Of a stretch of 64,000 bases of DNA, positions 38,909-48,397 are shown one piece after another. Where the stretch lies: positions 124,001-188,000 of the forward strand of contig AODO01000001.1 of assembly GCA_000341795.1 (NCBI GenBank). Direction: 5' to 3'. Under the pieces are notes generated by a model. It was not told the DNA's origin. It ran no database searches and worked only from the letters and a program-made list of their open reading frames with translations. Made by a program: the position numbers and the translations under genes. This stretch comes from Rhodococcus triatomae BKS 15-14. GTDB taxonomy: Bacteria; Actinomycetota; Actinomycetes; Mycobacteriales; Mycobacteriaceae. Positions within the stretch are counted from its first letter, which is position 1; each line of letters opens with the position of its first letter.

Positions 38909-40243
38909 TCACACCGCCGCGACCCGCTGCCACGGCAACACCGACTCCAGTTGCGCCGCCACCGACAGGATGCGCCCCTCGCCGCCCGGCGGGGCAGCGA
39001 TCTGCACCCCGACCGGCGTGCCGGTGCCCGGATGGATGCCGAGCGGCACGCTCGCCGCCGGCCATCCGGCGATGTTCCACAGCGACGGGAACGGCGCGTA
39101 CCGCACGTTCGCGACCAGGTTCGCCGGCCACGACCGGTCACTCCATCGGTGCGCGACGATCGGCGGGGCGGCGAGCGTCGGGGTGATGACGACGTCGTGA
39201 TCGGCGAAGAAGCCACGCAGCACGCGCTCGATGCGATCGACCTGACCGGGAGTCACCCAGCGGCGCATCACTTTTCCCGCCGCGACGTGACCGCGGGTGC
39301 GGCGTTGCAGCAGCGCCGCGTCCAGGCCCGCCGCGTCCGCGGCCGTCCCCGCCGTCCACCGGGCCAGCAGGGGAAGCGGGTTCGACGGGTACGGCAACGT
39401 CGCGGTGGCGATGTGGTGTCCGAGGCCGCCGAGTGCGGCACCGGCACGCTCGGCCGCGGCCCGCCAGTGCGGGTCGACGCGGACCATCGGCAACGGCGAT
39501 CGCACCGACACCGCGATCCGCAACGTCCCCGGCTCCGCGATCGCGGCGAGGTCCGGCCGGTCCGCCATCACCGACAGCATCAGCGCCGCATCGGCGACCG
39601 TCGTCGCCATCGGCCCGTTCTCCGACATCCCGAACCAGGAGTCGACGCCCAGTTCCGCGGGCACCACTCCCCTGCCCGGCTTGATCCCGAACACGCCGCA
39701 CGCCGCCGACGGGATTCGGATCGACCCCATGCCGTCCGCACCGTGCGCCACGGGAACCATCCCGGACGCGACCGCGACCGCCGAGCCGCCCGACGAGCCA
39801 CCCGAGGTGACGCCCGGATTCCAGGGATTGCGGGTCACGGCGTCGGCCGTGTCGGTCGCGCCCCACACGCACAGTTCGGGGACGGCGGTGAGCCCGACGA
39901 CCACCGCGCCTGCCGCCCGAAGGCGCGCCACGACCGGATGATCCGCGGGCGCCGGTTCCGTCGGCGATGCCTTCGAGCCGTTGCCGAGCCGGTGACCCGC
40001 GACGGGAACGTTGTCCTTGACCGCGATCGGGACCCCGGCCAGAGGCAGTGACGCCAGATCGGAACGGCCGGCCACAGCAGTGGCCTCGGCACGCGCCTGC
40101 TCGGTGCGGACGGTCACGAACGCTCCGAGTCTCGGGTCGGCCGCCGAGATCCTGGCGAGCGCGTCGTCGACGGCGTCGATCGGTGCGAGTTCCCCCGAAC
40201 GCACCCGGGTGGAGATGGAGGCGGCGGTGAAATCCGGGTCCAT
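38909..40243 (-). CDS. Amidase-signature family amidase
   Basis: Amidase of 444 residues with the Ser-cisSer-Lys triad: Lys in GVPIAVKDNVPVAGH, cis-Ser and nucleophile region in TSGGSSGGSAVAVASGMVP. The GatA-like signature is complete. The substrate is unknown; no gatB/gatC neighbours are present, so it is not the tRNA amidotransferase. ATG 40243 is directly preceded by an in-frame GTG. It lies 57 bases after hpt on the same strand and may be read from that operon. Confidence 0.88.
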   Translation of the reverse strand: MDPDFTAASISTRVRSGELAPIDAVDDALARISAADPRLGAFVTVRTEQARAEATAVAGRSDLASLPLAGVPIAVKDNVPVAGHRLGNGSKASPTEPAPADHPVVARLRAAGAVVVGLTAVPELCVWGATDTADAVTRNPWNPGVTSGGSSGGSAVAVASGMVPVAHGADGMGSIRIPSAACGVFGIKPGRGVVPAELGVDSWFGMSENGPMATTVADAALMLSVMADRPDLAAIAEPGTLRIAVSVRSPLPMVRVDPHWRAAAERAGAALGGLGHHIATATLPYPSNPLPLLARWTAGTAADAAGLDAALLQRRTRGHVAAGKVMRRWVTPGQVDRIERVLRGFFADHDVVITPTLAAPPIVAHRWSDRSWPANLVANVRYAPFPSLWNIAGWPAASVPLGIHPGTGTPVGVQIAAPPGGEGRILSVAAQLESVLPWQRVAAV

Positions 40244-40300
40244 CACTCGATTATGCGCGGTCGCCGACGGAGCACGTCGTGGCGTCGGGCAGGTCCCGTG

Positions 40301-40876
40301 CTAACCGCCGTAGACGCTCGGTTCGAGGGTGCCGATGTACGGCAGGTCCCGGTAGCGCTCCGCGTAGTCCAGTCCGTAGCCGACGACGAACTCGTCGGGG
40401 ATGTCGAACCCGACCCAGTCGACGTCGACGTCGATCTTGGTGGCCTCCGGCTTGCGCAGCAGGGTGACCACGGTCAGCGACGCCGGGTTCCGGGTCTTGA
40501 GATTGCGAATCAGCCACGACAGCGTCAGGCCGGAGTCGATGATGTCCTCGACGATCAGGACGTGGCGGCCGGCGATGTCCTTGTCGAGGTCCTTGAGGAT
40601 GCGCACGACGCCGGAGGAGGAGGTCGACGACCCGTAGGAGCTGACGGCCATGAACTCCATCTGGGTGGGGATCGGCAGCGCACGCGCGAGGTCGGTCATG
40701 AAGAAGATCGCACCCTTGAGCACGCCGACGAGCAGCAGATCGCCCTCGGGCGCACCGTTGGGGTATCTCTCGGCGATCGCGGCGGCCAGCTCGGCCGTCT
40801 TCTCGCGAATCTCCTCTTCGGAGATCAGAACCGATGCGATGTCGCCTTCGTACACGGCGTGTGCCCCTTTGTTCAT
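40301..40876 (-). CDS. hpt: Hypoxanthine(-guanine) phosphoribosyltransferase
   Basis: Purine salvage enzyme of 191 residues. The PRPP-binding motif is [14 protein letters not shown], and [19 protein letters not shown] and [18 protein letters not shown] are typical of HPRT. ATG 40876 overlaps the tilS stop (ATGA). The tilS-hpt pairing is widely conserved. Confidence 0.96.
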   Translation of the reverse strand: MNKGAHAVYEGDIASVLISEEEIREKTAELAAAIAERYPNGAPEGDLLLVGVLKGAIFFMTDLARALPIPTQMEFMAVSSYGSSTSSSGVVRILKDLDKDIAGRHVLIVEDIIDSGLTLSWLIRNLKTRNPASLTVVTLLRKPEATKIDVDVDWVGFDIPDEFVVGYGLDYAERYRDLPYIGTLEPSVYGG

Positions 40877-41871
40877 CGACCTGCGGGTTCGCTCGTGACG
40901 AACCCGACCGACAGCCTGCCATGCCTCCGCGTGAGCACCAACCTGGAGCCTGCACGCCCACCGCCGAGCGCGACACCACCCTGCCCGCGCCACCGCCCGA
41001 CCAGGTCGTCGGCGGCCCGCAACTGCACATCGGTGAGCCCGCCGACCCCCCTGACCAGCAGCCATTCTCGCACTGCCCGCCTGCGGACCGCCGGATGTGC
41101 GGCGCCGAGGATGCCGGTGTCGAGTTCGTCACCCACGGTCGCGGCATGCCGCAACTCGGTCGCGACGGCGTCGAGGAACTCGCCGTCCTCCTGCAGATGG
41201 GTCGCGGTCCGGGCCAGCGCCCGGGCCACGCCGCCGCCGAGAATCTGTTCCAGCAGGGGCAGCGCCTCGGTCCGCAACCGGACACGGGTGAAGCCCGGGT
41301 CCGCGTTGTGCGGGTCGATCCAGGGCTGCAGCCCCAGTTCGCCGCACGCCCGTTCGGTGGTGCTCCGCCGCACCGCCAGCAACGGTCGAGCCCACGGGTC
41401 GTCCCACTGGCGCATCCCGGCGATCGATCTCGGTCCGGAGCCGCGGGCGAGTCCGAGCAGCACCGTCTCGGCCTGGTCGTCGAGGGTGTGCCCGAGCAGG
41501 ACGGGCCGGTCCGCGCGGGCCTCGCGCAGCGCCTCGTAGCGGGCGGCGCGGGCGGCCGCCTCCACACCGCCCGGGCCCGTCACCTCCACCGCGAGCACCC
41601 GGGCCGAGGCACACCCGAGCAGGCGGGCACGATCCGCGGCCCGCTCCGCGACCTCCCCGGAGCCGTCCTGCAGACGGTGGTCGACGACGAGTGCATGGAC
41701 CTCTCCGACCTCGGCGACAGCCGCGGCGGTCAGTGCCAGCGAGTCCGCGCCGCCCGAGAGCGCCACCGCCACTTCGTCAGTGGGGCCGTGCGCGTCGAGC
41801 CACCGTCGGACGCCGTGCCGAACCTCTAGGAGCGCGGGCCCCTCGGGGAGGCGGCCGCGCTGCCCGGTCAC
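40873..41871 (-). CDS. tilS: tRNA(Ile)-lysidine synthase
   Basis: PP-loop ATPase of 332 residues that converts C34 of tRNA-Ile(CAU) to lysidine. P-loop motif [11 protein letters not shown], followed by VDHRLQDGS and [20 protein letters not shown], all diagnostic. GTG 41871 is chosen for its four-base overlap with the upstream stop (GTGA); GTG 41892 would add seven residues. The C-terminal region is short, as in other actinobacterial TilS. Confidence 0.93.
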   Translation of the reverse strand: MTGQRGRLPEGPALLEVRHGVRRWLDAHGPTDEVAVALSGGADSLALTAAAVAEVGEVHALVVDHRLQDGSGEVAERAADRARLLGCASARVLAVEVTGPGGVEAAARAARYEALREARADRPVLLGHTLDDQAETVLLGLARGSGPRSIAGMRQWDDPWARPLLAVRRSTTERACGELGLQPWIDPHNADPGFTRVRLRTEALPLLEQILGGGVARALARTATHLQEDGEFLDAVATELRHAATVGDELDTGILGAAHPAVRRRAVREWLLVRGVGGLTDVQLRAADDLVGRWRGQGGVALGGGRAGSRLVLTRRHGRLSVGFVTSEPAGR

Positions 41872-42923
41872 GCCAGGACCCGGTCGATCCACGCCTGCGG
41901 GTTCCCGATCTCCTCCGGCAGCGGAAGCGTCTGCGGTCCCGTCCAGATCGCGTTGAACTCGGTCATCCCGGCCCGCTCGACGACGGCGTCGACGAACGCC
42001 TTCCCCCGCACGTACTGCGCCATCTTCGCGTCGACCCCGAGCAGGGCTCGCAGCAGCCGTTGCACCGGATTGCTCTGCGTCGCGCGACGCTGGTCGAAAG
42101 CGCGGCGGATCCGGGCCACGGACGGGACGACGTCCGGGCCCACGGCGTCCATCACGTGGTCGGCGTGCCCTTCGAGGAGGGTGCCCAGCATCAGGAGCCG
42201 GTCGAGTGCCTCACGCTGGGGTTCCGCCTGGGTGGCTCGGAGCAGGCCGACGATGCCGCGCTCCTCCGGCGGCTGGTCCTTGCCGCCCTGACGCAGCGCC
42301 TGCAGCGCCCCGGTGAGCCTGCTCGCGACGTCGAGGACGGACTCGTCGCCGATCTCGCCGAGCGTCGCGACGGTCTCACGCATGTAGTCGGCGATCCACG
42401 GCGCCGACGAGAACTGGACCCGGTGCGTCACCTCGTGCAGGCACACCCACAGCCTGAAGTCGGTCGGCGACACCTTGAGGGCCTTCTCCACGGCGACGAC
42501 GTTCGGCGCCACCAGCAGCAGCGTGCCGTGGTCCCCGGTGAAGGGGTCGTACTGGCCGAGGATGGCGGACGACAGGAACGCCAGCATCGCCCCGGCCTGC
42601 ATTCCGGCCGGGCGACCACCGAGCAGTCCGGTCCGGGTGTCGGCGTCGTCGCCGGTCAGGTTGGCCATCGACGCGGAGGCGGCCCTGATCCAGCCGCTCC
42701 GGTCCACGATCCGGGCCTGTGGCACCGGGAGGCCGTCGGCGAGCCGGGTGACGTCACGGACCGGGCCTTCGGCGCGGACCGACGCGTCGGCCAGTTCCGC
42801 GACCACCCGTTCGGCGTCCTCCCGGGTGCTTCGCGGCCCGGGCCGGACCAGCCGGACACCGGTGCGTGCGGCGACCTCCCAGTCCACCGCTCCACCGAGC
42901 CCACGGGTCCGGTCATCGGTCAT
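41868..42923 (-). CDS. Zinc-dependent metalloprotease-like protein (DUF2342, Rv3626c-type)
   Basis: Protein of 351 residues with HEXXH in WVCLHEVTHRVQF and a downstream LEGHADHVMDAVG that may give the third ligand. It belongs to the actinobacterial DUF2342 family, sometimes labelled coenzyme F420 biosynthesis-associated, whose role is unproven. The ATG overlaps the dacB stop (ATGA) and its stop overlaps tilS, so it is fixed in the dacB-tilS-hpt operon, as in M. tuberculosis. Confidence 0.88.
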   Translation of the reverse strand: MTDDRTRGLGGAVDWEVAARTGVRLVRPGPRSTREDAERVVAELADASVRAEGPVRDVTRLADGLPVPQARIVDRSGWIRAASASMANLTGDDADTRTGLLGGRPAGMQAGAMLAFLSSAILGQYDPFTGDHGTLLLVAPNVVAVEKALKVSPTDFRLWVCLHEVTHRVQFSSAPWIADYMRETVATLGEIGDESVLDVASRLTGALQALRQGGKDQPPEERGIVGLLRATQAEPQREALDRLLMLGTLLEGHADHVMDAVGPDVVPSVARIRRAFDQRRATQSNPVQRLLRALLGVDAKMAQYVRGKAFVDAVVERAGMTEFNAIWTGPQTLPLPEEIGNPQAWIDRVLA

Positions 42924-44341
42924 GTGCACCCACAGGACCGCAGTGTCGAAGCGATGGCGTCGAGAGCGGGCCGGCTGACGTCCGGCGAGCGATCGTTGGA
43001 CATCAGAGCGAACGCGAGAACCCGGTCGCCGACGTCGGTGACGTACCCGACGAGCGCGCTGGCCTGCGACAACGTCCCGGTCTTCGCGCGCACCCAACCC
43101 GCGCCCGCGCCGGTTCCGTACCGGGCAGACAGGGTGCCCGTCGCCCCCGCGACCGGCAGGTCGTCGAGCATCGGCCGCAGCTCCGGCATGTCGTCGCCGG
43201 TGGCGGCGGTGAGGATCTCGTCGAGCAGCCGGGCCGGGATGCGGTCGTCGACGGACAGTCCACTCGCATCGTGGAGCGCGACGCCACCGACGTCGAATCC
43301 GGCGTCCGAGAGAACCTGCACGATCGCGGAGGTCGCGCCGGCGAACGACGGCTCGGCACCGACCTCGGCCGCGATCTCCCGCCCGATCGTCTCCGCGAGC
43401 ACGTTGTCCGAGTGCTCCATCATCTGGCCGAGGCGGTTGCGCAGCGGCGCGGACTCCACGGAGGCGAGCGGTGCGGCACCGGACGGCGCCACCCCGGCCG
43501 TGACCCGGTCGGGGGCGACACCGAACGCGGCCGCGAGCGCACGACCAGCATCCAGTGCGGGGGTCGCGCTGCGCGACGACTCGTCGACGAGCGGCTCGCG
43601 TCGGGCGCCGTCGAGCATGACGGGTTCGATCGGGGCGATGTAGCCGGCGGCGATGTCCGTGGGCATCCAGCCGCGGGCCATCGCCTGTTCGCTGTACGCG
43701 CTGGAGTCGACGACCACGGACTCCACGACGGCGCCCGCGCGGCGGATCTGCGAGACGAGGTCGTCGAGCCGGGGGCCGCCGGGGTAGTAGCCGGGTTGTC
43801 CGGCCGGCTGCGCGGTGAGTGTGGGGTCGCCACCGCCGACGAGCACGATCTGCCCCGGTTCTGCGCCCTGCACGACGCGGGTCGCGACGCGGTGCTCCGG
43901 CGGGAGCGCCAGAAGCGCGGCCGCGGCGGTGAGCACCTTGGTGGTCGACGCCGGGATCATCGGAGTGTCGGGGCCCTGGCTCCAGAGCACCGTGCCGGTG
44001 ACGGCGTCCGACACGACGCCGGTGAACGCGCCGAGGTCCGGGTTGGCCAGCGCCGGCGCGAGCGCCGCGGCCAACGCCTCGGGTGTGGGAGTGGGCGCAC
44101 CGTCCGGAACCGGTGTGACCTGAGGGTTCGCCGTCACGGGCGGCGGCGGTGCCGTCGTCGTCCGGGTTGCGGATGCCGACCCGAATCCGGGTTGCTGTAT
44201 GACGAGGTATGCGCCGACGGCGGCGATGACGCCGACGGCGACCACCCCCAGCAGGAGCCGAACCCGTGTGCGCCGTCGCGCGGCCAGGGACCCGATCTTG
44301 CGGTCCTTCGCCCCTGCCTTGCCCAACATCCCTCCGAACAC
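42920..44341 (-). CDS. dacB: D-alanyl-D-alanine carboxypeptidase/endopeptidase (PBP4 type)
   Basis: S13-family low-molecular-weight penicillin-binding protein of 473 residues that trims peptidoglycan stem peptides. An N-terminal membrane anchor ([20 protein letters not shown]) and Pro/Thr linker precede the catalytic domain with SxxK in PASTTKVL, SxN in EHSDNVLAE and KTG in [10 protein letters not shown]. The start is uncertain between GTG 44341 and ATG 44329; a GGAGG sits too close to the latter to be its ribosome site. It is divergent from ppa. Confidence 0.93.
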   Translation of the reverse strand: MFGGMLGKAGAKDRKIGSLAARRRTRVRLLLGVVAVGVIAAVGAYLVIQQPGFGSASATRTTTAPPPPVTANPQVTPVPDGAPTPTPEALAAALAPALANPDLGAFTGVVSDAVTGTVLWSQGPDTPMIPASTTKVLTAAAALLALPPEHRVATRVVQGAEPGQIVLVGGGDPTLTAQPAGQPGYYPGGPRLDDLVSQIRRAGAVVESVVVDSSAYSEQAMARGWMPTDIAAGYIAPIEPVMLDGARREPLVDESSRSATPALDAGRALAAAFGVAPDRVTAGVAPSGAAPLASVESAPLRNRLGQMMEHSDNVLAETIGREIAAEVGAEPSFAGATSAIVQVLSDAGFDVGGVALHDASGLSVDDRIPARLLDEILTAATGDDMPELRPMLDDLPVAGATGTLSARYGTGAGAGWVRAKTGTLSQASALVGYVTDVGDRVLAFALMSNDRSPDVSRPALDAIASTLRSCGCT

Positions 44342-44457
44342 TCGCTGTCGATTCCGGACGGGTGGTGTCCGGCTGCACGGTCGTACTTCTCCGCCATTAT
44401 CCCCGAACGGTTACCCTGTTCGTCGCACCATTCACCGAGACAAAGCGAGGAAGCCGC

Positions 44458-44949
44458 GTGTCGTTCGACGTCACCATCGAGATCCCGAAGGGTCAGCGCA
44501 ACAAGTACGAGGTCGACCACGTGACCGGCCGCGTCAAGCTCGACCGTTACCTCTACACGTCGTTCGGCTACCCGGCCGACTACGGCTACATCGAGGACAC
44601 CCTCGGCGAGGACGGCGATCCGCTGGACGCGATGGTACTGCTGCCCGAGTCGGTGTTCCCCGGCGTGATCGTCGAGGCTCGCCCGGTCGGCATGTTCAAG
44701 ATGGTCGACGAGGCCGGCGGCGACGACAAGGTGCTGTGCGTGCCCGCGGGCGATCCGCGCTGGGACCACGTCCAGGACATCTCGGACGTCTCGCAGTTCG
44801 AGCTGGACGCGATCAAGCACTTCTTCGTCCACTACAAGGACCTGGAGCCGAACAAGCACGTCACCGGCGCCGACTGGGTCGGCCGCGCCGAGGCCGAGAA
44901 GGTCATCGCGGAGGCGTTCGAGCGCCTGAAGGCGAACGGCGGCCACTGA
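44458..44949 (+). CDS. ppa: Inorganic pyrophosphatase
   Basis: Family I soluble pyrophosphatase of 163 residues. It has the signature [13 protein letters not shown] and metal-binding acidic residues in [13 protein letters not shown] and [23 protein letters not shown] 44458 with GAGGAA upstream gives [19 protein letters not shown], the normal opening. It hydrolyses pyrophosphate in the cytoplasm. Confidence 0.97.
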   Translation: MSFDVTIEIPKGQRNKYEVDHVTGRVKLDRYLYTSFGYPADYGYIEDTLGEDGDPLDAMVLLPESVFPGVIVEARPVGMFKMVDEAGGDDKVLCVPAGDPRWDHVQDISDVSQFELDAIKHFFVHYKDLEPNKHVTGADWVGRAEAEKVIAEAFERLKANGGH

Positions 44950-44994
44950 GCTCCGGCTCCCACCCGGGTTCTCCCGAACCCACCCCCTGTTTTT

Positions 44995-45047
44995 CGGCTG
45001 AAGGCGGCCTTCATTCGGTTGATCCGAATGAAGGCCGCCTTCAGCCG
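44995..45047. repeat. 53-bp nested palindrome between ppa and lexA
   Basis: A perfect 24-bp stem (starting CGGCTGAAGGCGGCC) with loop TTGAT. Each arm also holds its own inverted repeat, TGAAGGC-G-GCCTTCA, so the element can fold as one long hairpin or as two small ones. It may be the ppa terminator, but its internal symmetry looks more like a dispersed palindromic repeat. No second copy occurs in this window. Confidence 0.75.
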
Positions 45048-45109
45048 TTGTGACGGGACCGCCGCCGTCCGGCTGCCGACGGAGTGCGGGCATTGTCGGC
45101 GGTGCCCTC

Positions 45110-45115
45110 TACCAT
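45110..45115 (+). promoter_or_regulatory. Candidate -10 for leaderless lexA transcript
   Basis: TACCAT lies seven bases before the preferred GTG of lexA, the spacing seen for leaderless actinobacterial mRNAs. There is no Shine-Dalgarno before the GTG. No clear SOS box was found nearby. Confidence 0.35.
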
Positions 45116-45122
45116 CACGCCC

Positions 45123-45785
45123 GTGACCGGATACGACGACCTCGACCCCTTCGGCGGACTCGACCCCACGGCGCTGCCCGTGCGGCAGCAGCGCATTCTC
45201 GCCACGATTCGGGACTGGGTTGTCGCGCACGGATATTCGCCGAGCACCCGGCAGATCGCCGACGAGGTCGGTCTGCAGTCGACCTCCACGGTGTCGAAGC
45301 ATCTGAAGTCCTTGGAGGACAAGGGATTTCTGATGCGCAGTGCAGCCGTCTCCCGACCGGTCGACGTACGCCCGTTCCTGCAGGGCACCACCACCCGCAC
45401 CGGGTCGGACGCATCGGTGGAGGTGCCCGTCGTGGGCGACATCGCCGCGGGCACACCGATCCTGGCCGAGCAGCACACCGACGACGTGCTGTCCCTGCCG
45501 CGCGATCTGGTCGGCTCCGGCACCGTGTTCGGACTGCGGGTGCGCGGCGATTCGATGGTCGACGCCGCGATCTGCGACGGCGACATCGTGGTGGTGCGCC
45601 GGCAGCAGGAGGCGCATTCGGGGCAGATCGTGGCGGCGATGATCGACGGCGAGGCCACCGTGAAGGTGTACCGCCGCCGGAGCGGTCACGTGTATCTCGA
45701 GCCGCGCAACGACGCGTACCCGGTGCTCGACGGCGACGACGCGGAGGTCCTCGGCCGGGTCGTGTCGGTGATGCGCAGGATCTGA
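45123..45785 (+). CDS. lexA: LexA repressor
   Basis: SOS repressor and S24 self-cleaving protease of 220 residues. The winged HTH is ILATIRDWVVAHGYSPSTRQ and following. The cleavage bond is Ala109-Gly110 in GDIAAGTPI, the catalytic serine is 144 in RGDSM, and the lysine is 181 in ATVKVY. GTG 45123 is chosen on leaderless-promoter grounds; ATG 45084 would add 13 residues without homology to the family. Confidence 0.95.
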   Translation: MTGYDDLDPFGGLDPTALPVRQQRILATIRDWVVAHGYSPSTRQIADEVGLQSTSTVSKHLKSLEDKGFLMRSAAVSRPVDVRPFLQGTTTRTGSDASVEVPVVGDIAAGTPILAEQHTDDVLSLPRDLVGSGTVFGLRVRGDSMVDAAICDGDIVVVRRQQEAHSGQIVAAMIDGEATVKVYRRRSGHVYLEPRNDAYPVLDGDDAEVLGRVVSVMRRI

Positions 45786-45836
45786 TCGGATCGGACGAAG
45801 GGCCAGGTCAGACGCCTGTTCTTCGTACGAGCTCAA

Positions 45837-45844
45837 GGTATACC
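45837..45844. promoter_or_regulatory. GGTATACC palindrome, candidate GntR operator
   Basis: An 8-bp perfect palindrome within AAGGTATACCAA lies 35 bases before the GntR ATG, just upstream of a -10-like TATTGT at 45868-45873 (six bases from the ATG). It would overlap the -35 region of a leaderless promoter. FCD-type GntR sites often have such a TNGTATACNA core. Confidence 0.45.
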
Positions 45845-45879
45845 AAGTTGCACGCAATACGGTGCTCTATTGTGTATCC

Positions 45880-46572
45880 ATGGCCGGAAAGAGCGATCAG
45901 GTGTACGAGGGACTGCGACAGGACATCCTCACCGGGGCGTTGCGCCCGGGCGAGTCCCTGAGCGCGGTCGCGGTCGGCACCCGCTTCGACGCGTCCCGCA
46001 CCCCGGTTCGGCAGGCCTTCCTCAGGCTCGAATCGGAGGGGCTCGTCAGTCTGGTCGATCGGCAGGGCGCACGCGTCGCGCCGATCTCGATTCAGAACGT
46101 GCGCGACCTGTTCGAATTGCGCATACTCCTCGAGGGCGCCGCCCACCGCAGCGTCGCCGAGGACTGCGCGCACGATCGTGCCGCGCACGACGAGTTCGCC
46201 GGTCTCCTCACGGGATTCGAGGCCGTCGCCGTCGAGGAGCACGCCGGGTCCCGACGCACGCGTTTCTACGAACTCACCGAAGCCTTCGACCAGGCGGTCG
46301 TGCGGCACCTGCACAACCGACATCTGGCGCGCACCATCGCGGATCTCCGTCCGCACAGCGACCGGCTGCGCAACATCGCGCACTCCGTGCCCGAACGGCT
46401 CGACCTGTCTCTCGACGAACACCTCACGATGGTCCGGGCCGTCGTCGCCCACGACGGCGCCGAAGCCGAACTCGCGTGCACCGAACACCTCACCCGGACC
46501 CGGACCGCGGTCCTCGACGCCGTCCTCGATCCGCGCGGCACGGGCGACCGGATCGACGTCGTGACCGCATGA
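45880..46572 (+). CDS. GntR-family (FCD) transcriptional regulator
   Basis: Regulator of 230 residues with an N-terminal wHTH (DQVYEGLRQDILTGALRPGE, then FDASRTPVRQAFLRLESEGL) and an FCD-type ligand domain with conserved Asp and His residues (SLDEHLTMVRAV). ATG 45880 is preferred over 45862 because TATTGT sits six bases before it. Its stop overlaps the AbrB-type transporter start (ATGA), so it probably controls that gene and senses the transported acid (inference). Confidence 0.88.
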   Translation: MAGKSDQVYEGLRQDILTGALRPGESLSAVAVGTRFDASRTPVRQAFLRLESEGLVSLVDRQGARVAPISIQNVRDLFELRILLEGAAHRSVAEDCAHDRAAHDEFAGLLTGFEAVAVEEHAGSRRTRFYELTEAFDQAVVRHLHNRHLARTIADLRPHSDRLRNIAHSVPERLDLSLDEHLTMVRAVVAHDGAEAELACTEHLTRTRTAVLDAVLDPRGTGDRIDVVTA

Positions 46573-47735
46573 TCGCGACGGCACCCGAACGCACCGCACC
46601 CGGCACTCGCCGACGGGGCGGGGTCACCGTCGCACGCTGGTGCGGCCTGCTGGCGCTGTCCCTGACGGGCTGGTGGCTGTTCGACCGCGTCGGTCTCGCC
46701 GCTCCGGAACTGTTCGCCGCCCTGCTCGCTGCAATCGTCCTGGCGCTGACCGGGATCGGTCCGGCACGCCCCGCCCGACCGGTGGGCATGGCCGCGCAGG
46801 GCACGCTCGCCGTGTCCATCGGGATGTCGGTCCAGTCCGACATGGTGGCGCAGCTCGGCGCGCAGTGGCTGCCGATCGTCACCGTCGCGGCCGCCACGCT
46901 GTTGCTCTCGGTCGGTGCGGGCGCACTCCTCGCGTGCCATCGTCTGGTCGACCCGGTGACCGGTGTCCTGTCGATGCTGGCCGGCGGCGCGACCGGGCTC
47001 GTCGCCGTCGCCGGCGAACTCGGGGGCGACGAGAAGGTGGTGGTGATCAGCCAGTACCTGCGTGTTGCCCTCGTCGTCCTCAGCATGCCGCTCGCGGTGA
47101 CCTACCTGTTCGCTGCCGACGTCACCGGCGGGGTGGCGCCGACCGACCCGGACGCGGCGCCGTGGTGGATCGGCGCGTTGTTCGCGGTCGCCGCGATCGC
47201 GGCGGGCACCGGCGCCGCATCGCTGCTGCGGATCCCGATCCCGGCCACGCTCGGTCCGCTGGCGCTGACCGCGGCGGTGGAGCTGGCCGGGTGGGTCCCC
47301 CACGTCGCGCTGCCGGCCGCGATGCTGCCCGCGGCGTTCCTGATCATCGGCTGGCAGGCCGGGTTGTCGTTCACCCGGGCCGGACTTCTCGCGCTCGGCC
47401 GGATCGCGCTCTGGGCGGTGTCGCTGATCGCGCTGCTGTGCGCGGCATGTGCCGGACTGGGCGTCCTGCTGTCGGCCTGGACGGGAACGAGCCTGATGGA
47501 GGGCTACCTGGCGACGACGCCCGGTGGTCTCGCGGCCGTCCTCGCGGTGGCGAGCGCCACCGACTCCGACGTCACCCTCGTCGCGACCAGCCAGGTACTC
47601 CGACTGCTGATGATGCTGGCCAGCGCGCCGGTAGTCGTCTGGCTGGCGGCACGCTGGGCGAGCCGCCGTGCGCGTCCCGTCGCCGACACCGCGGTCGGCG
47701 CGCCATCGGGTGAGCGGACGGCCCCGTCAGCGTGA
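46569..47735 (+). CDS. AbrB-family integral membrane protein
   Basis: Polytopic protein of 388 residues with about ten hydrophobic segments arranged as two similar halves. It is of the COG3180 AbrB duplication type (often mislabelled a regulator or ammonia monooxygenase). GVLSMLAGGATGLVAVAGEL in the first half and MEGYLATTPGGLAAVLAVA in the second are equivalent repeats. A transport role is likely but the substrate is unknown. It is coupled to the GntR gene by ATGA and overlaps the MarR gene by nine bases tail to tail. Confidence 0.85.
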   Translation: MIATAPERTAPGTRRRGGVTVARWCGLLALSLTGWWLFDRVGLAAPELFAALLAAIVLALTGIGPARPARPVGMAAQGTLAVSIGMSVQSDMVAQLGAQWLPIVTVAAATLLLSVGAGALLACHRLVDPVTGVLSMLAGGATGLVAVAGELGGDEKVVVISQYLRVALVVLSMPLAVTYLFAADVTGGVAPTDPDAAPWWIGALFAVAAIAAGTGAASLLRIPIPATLGPLALTAAVELAGWVPHVALPAAMLPAAFLIIGWQAGLSFTRAGLLALGRIALWAVSLIALLCAACAGLGVLLSAWTGTSLMEGYLATTPGGLAAVLAVASATDSDVTLVATSQVLRLLMMLASAPVVVWLAARWASRRARPVADTAVGAPSGERTAPSA

Positions 47736-48233
47736 GTCGGCGGCCCTACCGAAGATCGGCCGCATCCGCTCGTAGTCCTCGACGAAGCGGTCGAGCAGGC
47801 GGGTGAACTCGTTCAGGTCGTCGACCGACCAGTCCGCGACGACATGGCGCAGCTTCTCGTTGCGGAGCGACCGGATGCGGGTGGCGGCCTCACGGCCGCT
47901 CTCGGTGACCGCGAGGACGCTGGCCCGGCCGTCGGTCGGATCCGGCTGACGCTCGACGTGGCCGCGCTCGACCAGCTGGGTGACCTGCCTGCTGACCGTG
48001 GACGGGTCGGAGTACATGACCTCGGCCAGGGCACCCGACCGCATCGGACCCTCACTGATCAACCGGAACAAGCAGGCGTACGCGGCGGGGTCGATCCCGT
48101 CCGTCGCCTTCGCGTGGGCGATGGTCCGGTCCCGGACCCGCTGCAGTCGGACGAGGTGGTTGCCGATGCGATCAGCGAGTGCCTCCACGTCGTCCTGCGT
48201 GGGCACCGTCGCGTGATCGGGCGGGGTTGTCAC
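47727..48233 (-). CDS. MarR-family transcriptional regulator
   Basis: Winged-helix regulator of 168 residues. MRSGALAEVMYSDPSTVSRQ is the recognition helix region, and QLVERGHVERQPDPTDGRAS is the MarR wing. It has no obvious operon partner; the crotonase gene upstream is separated by a strong hairpin. Its target is unknown. Confidence 0.9.
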   Translation of the reverse strand: MTTPPDHATVPTQDDVEALADRIGNHLVRLQRVRDRTIAHAKATDGIDPAAYACLFRLISEGPMRSGALAEVMYSDPSTVSRQVTQLVERGHVERQPDPTDGRASVLAVTESGREAATRIRSLRNEKLRHVVADWSVDDLNEFTRLLDRFVEDYERMRPIFGRAADSR

Positions 48234-48257
48234 TGTCGCTCCTCATGCCTCACTCGA

Positions 48258-48272
48258 CTGCGTGTGTGACGC
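48258..48272. promoter_or_regulatory. Inverted repeat upstream of MarR gene
   Basis: TGCGT-GTGTG-ACGCA lies 25 bases upstream of the MarR ATG, a plausible autoregulatory site. Confidence 0.35.
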
Positions 48273-48294
48273 AAGTATGTGGCGTGCCCCGTCA

Positions 48295-48360
48295 CCCGGG
48301 CAACCGGCCGACCGACCGCCCACCGCCGCGTTCCGGCGGCCCGGGTCGGCCGGTCGCCCG
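48295..48360. terminator. Large stem-loop after crotonase gene
   Basis: An 18-bp stem with one mismatch (48295-48312 with 48343-48360) encloses a second 6-bp hairpin CCGCCG/CGGCGG. It lies between the crotonase stop and the MarR start and should terminate crotonase transcription. Confidence 0.7.
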
Positions 48361-48397
48361 GAACCCTCGACATCGGCTGCCCGGCGAACCCCGGGCG

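Noticed and set aside
42924-44378. Long frame upstream of the HEVTH protease gene
   Set aside because: Same strand but a different frame from dacB, whose catalytic motifs are all intact; the true protease start overlaps the dacB stop.
44966-44981. GGGTTC-N4-GAACCC as an SOS box for lexA
   Set aside because: The actinobacterial SOS box is GAAC-N4-GTTC; this is the opposite order and lies about 140 bases upstream, beyond a strong hairpin. More likely part of the ppa 3' region.
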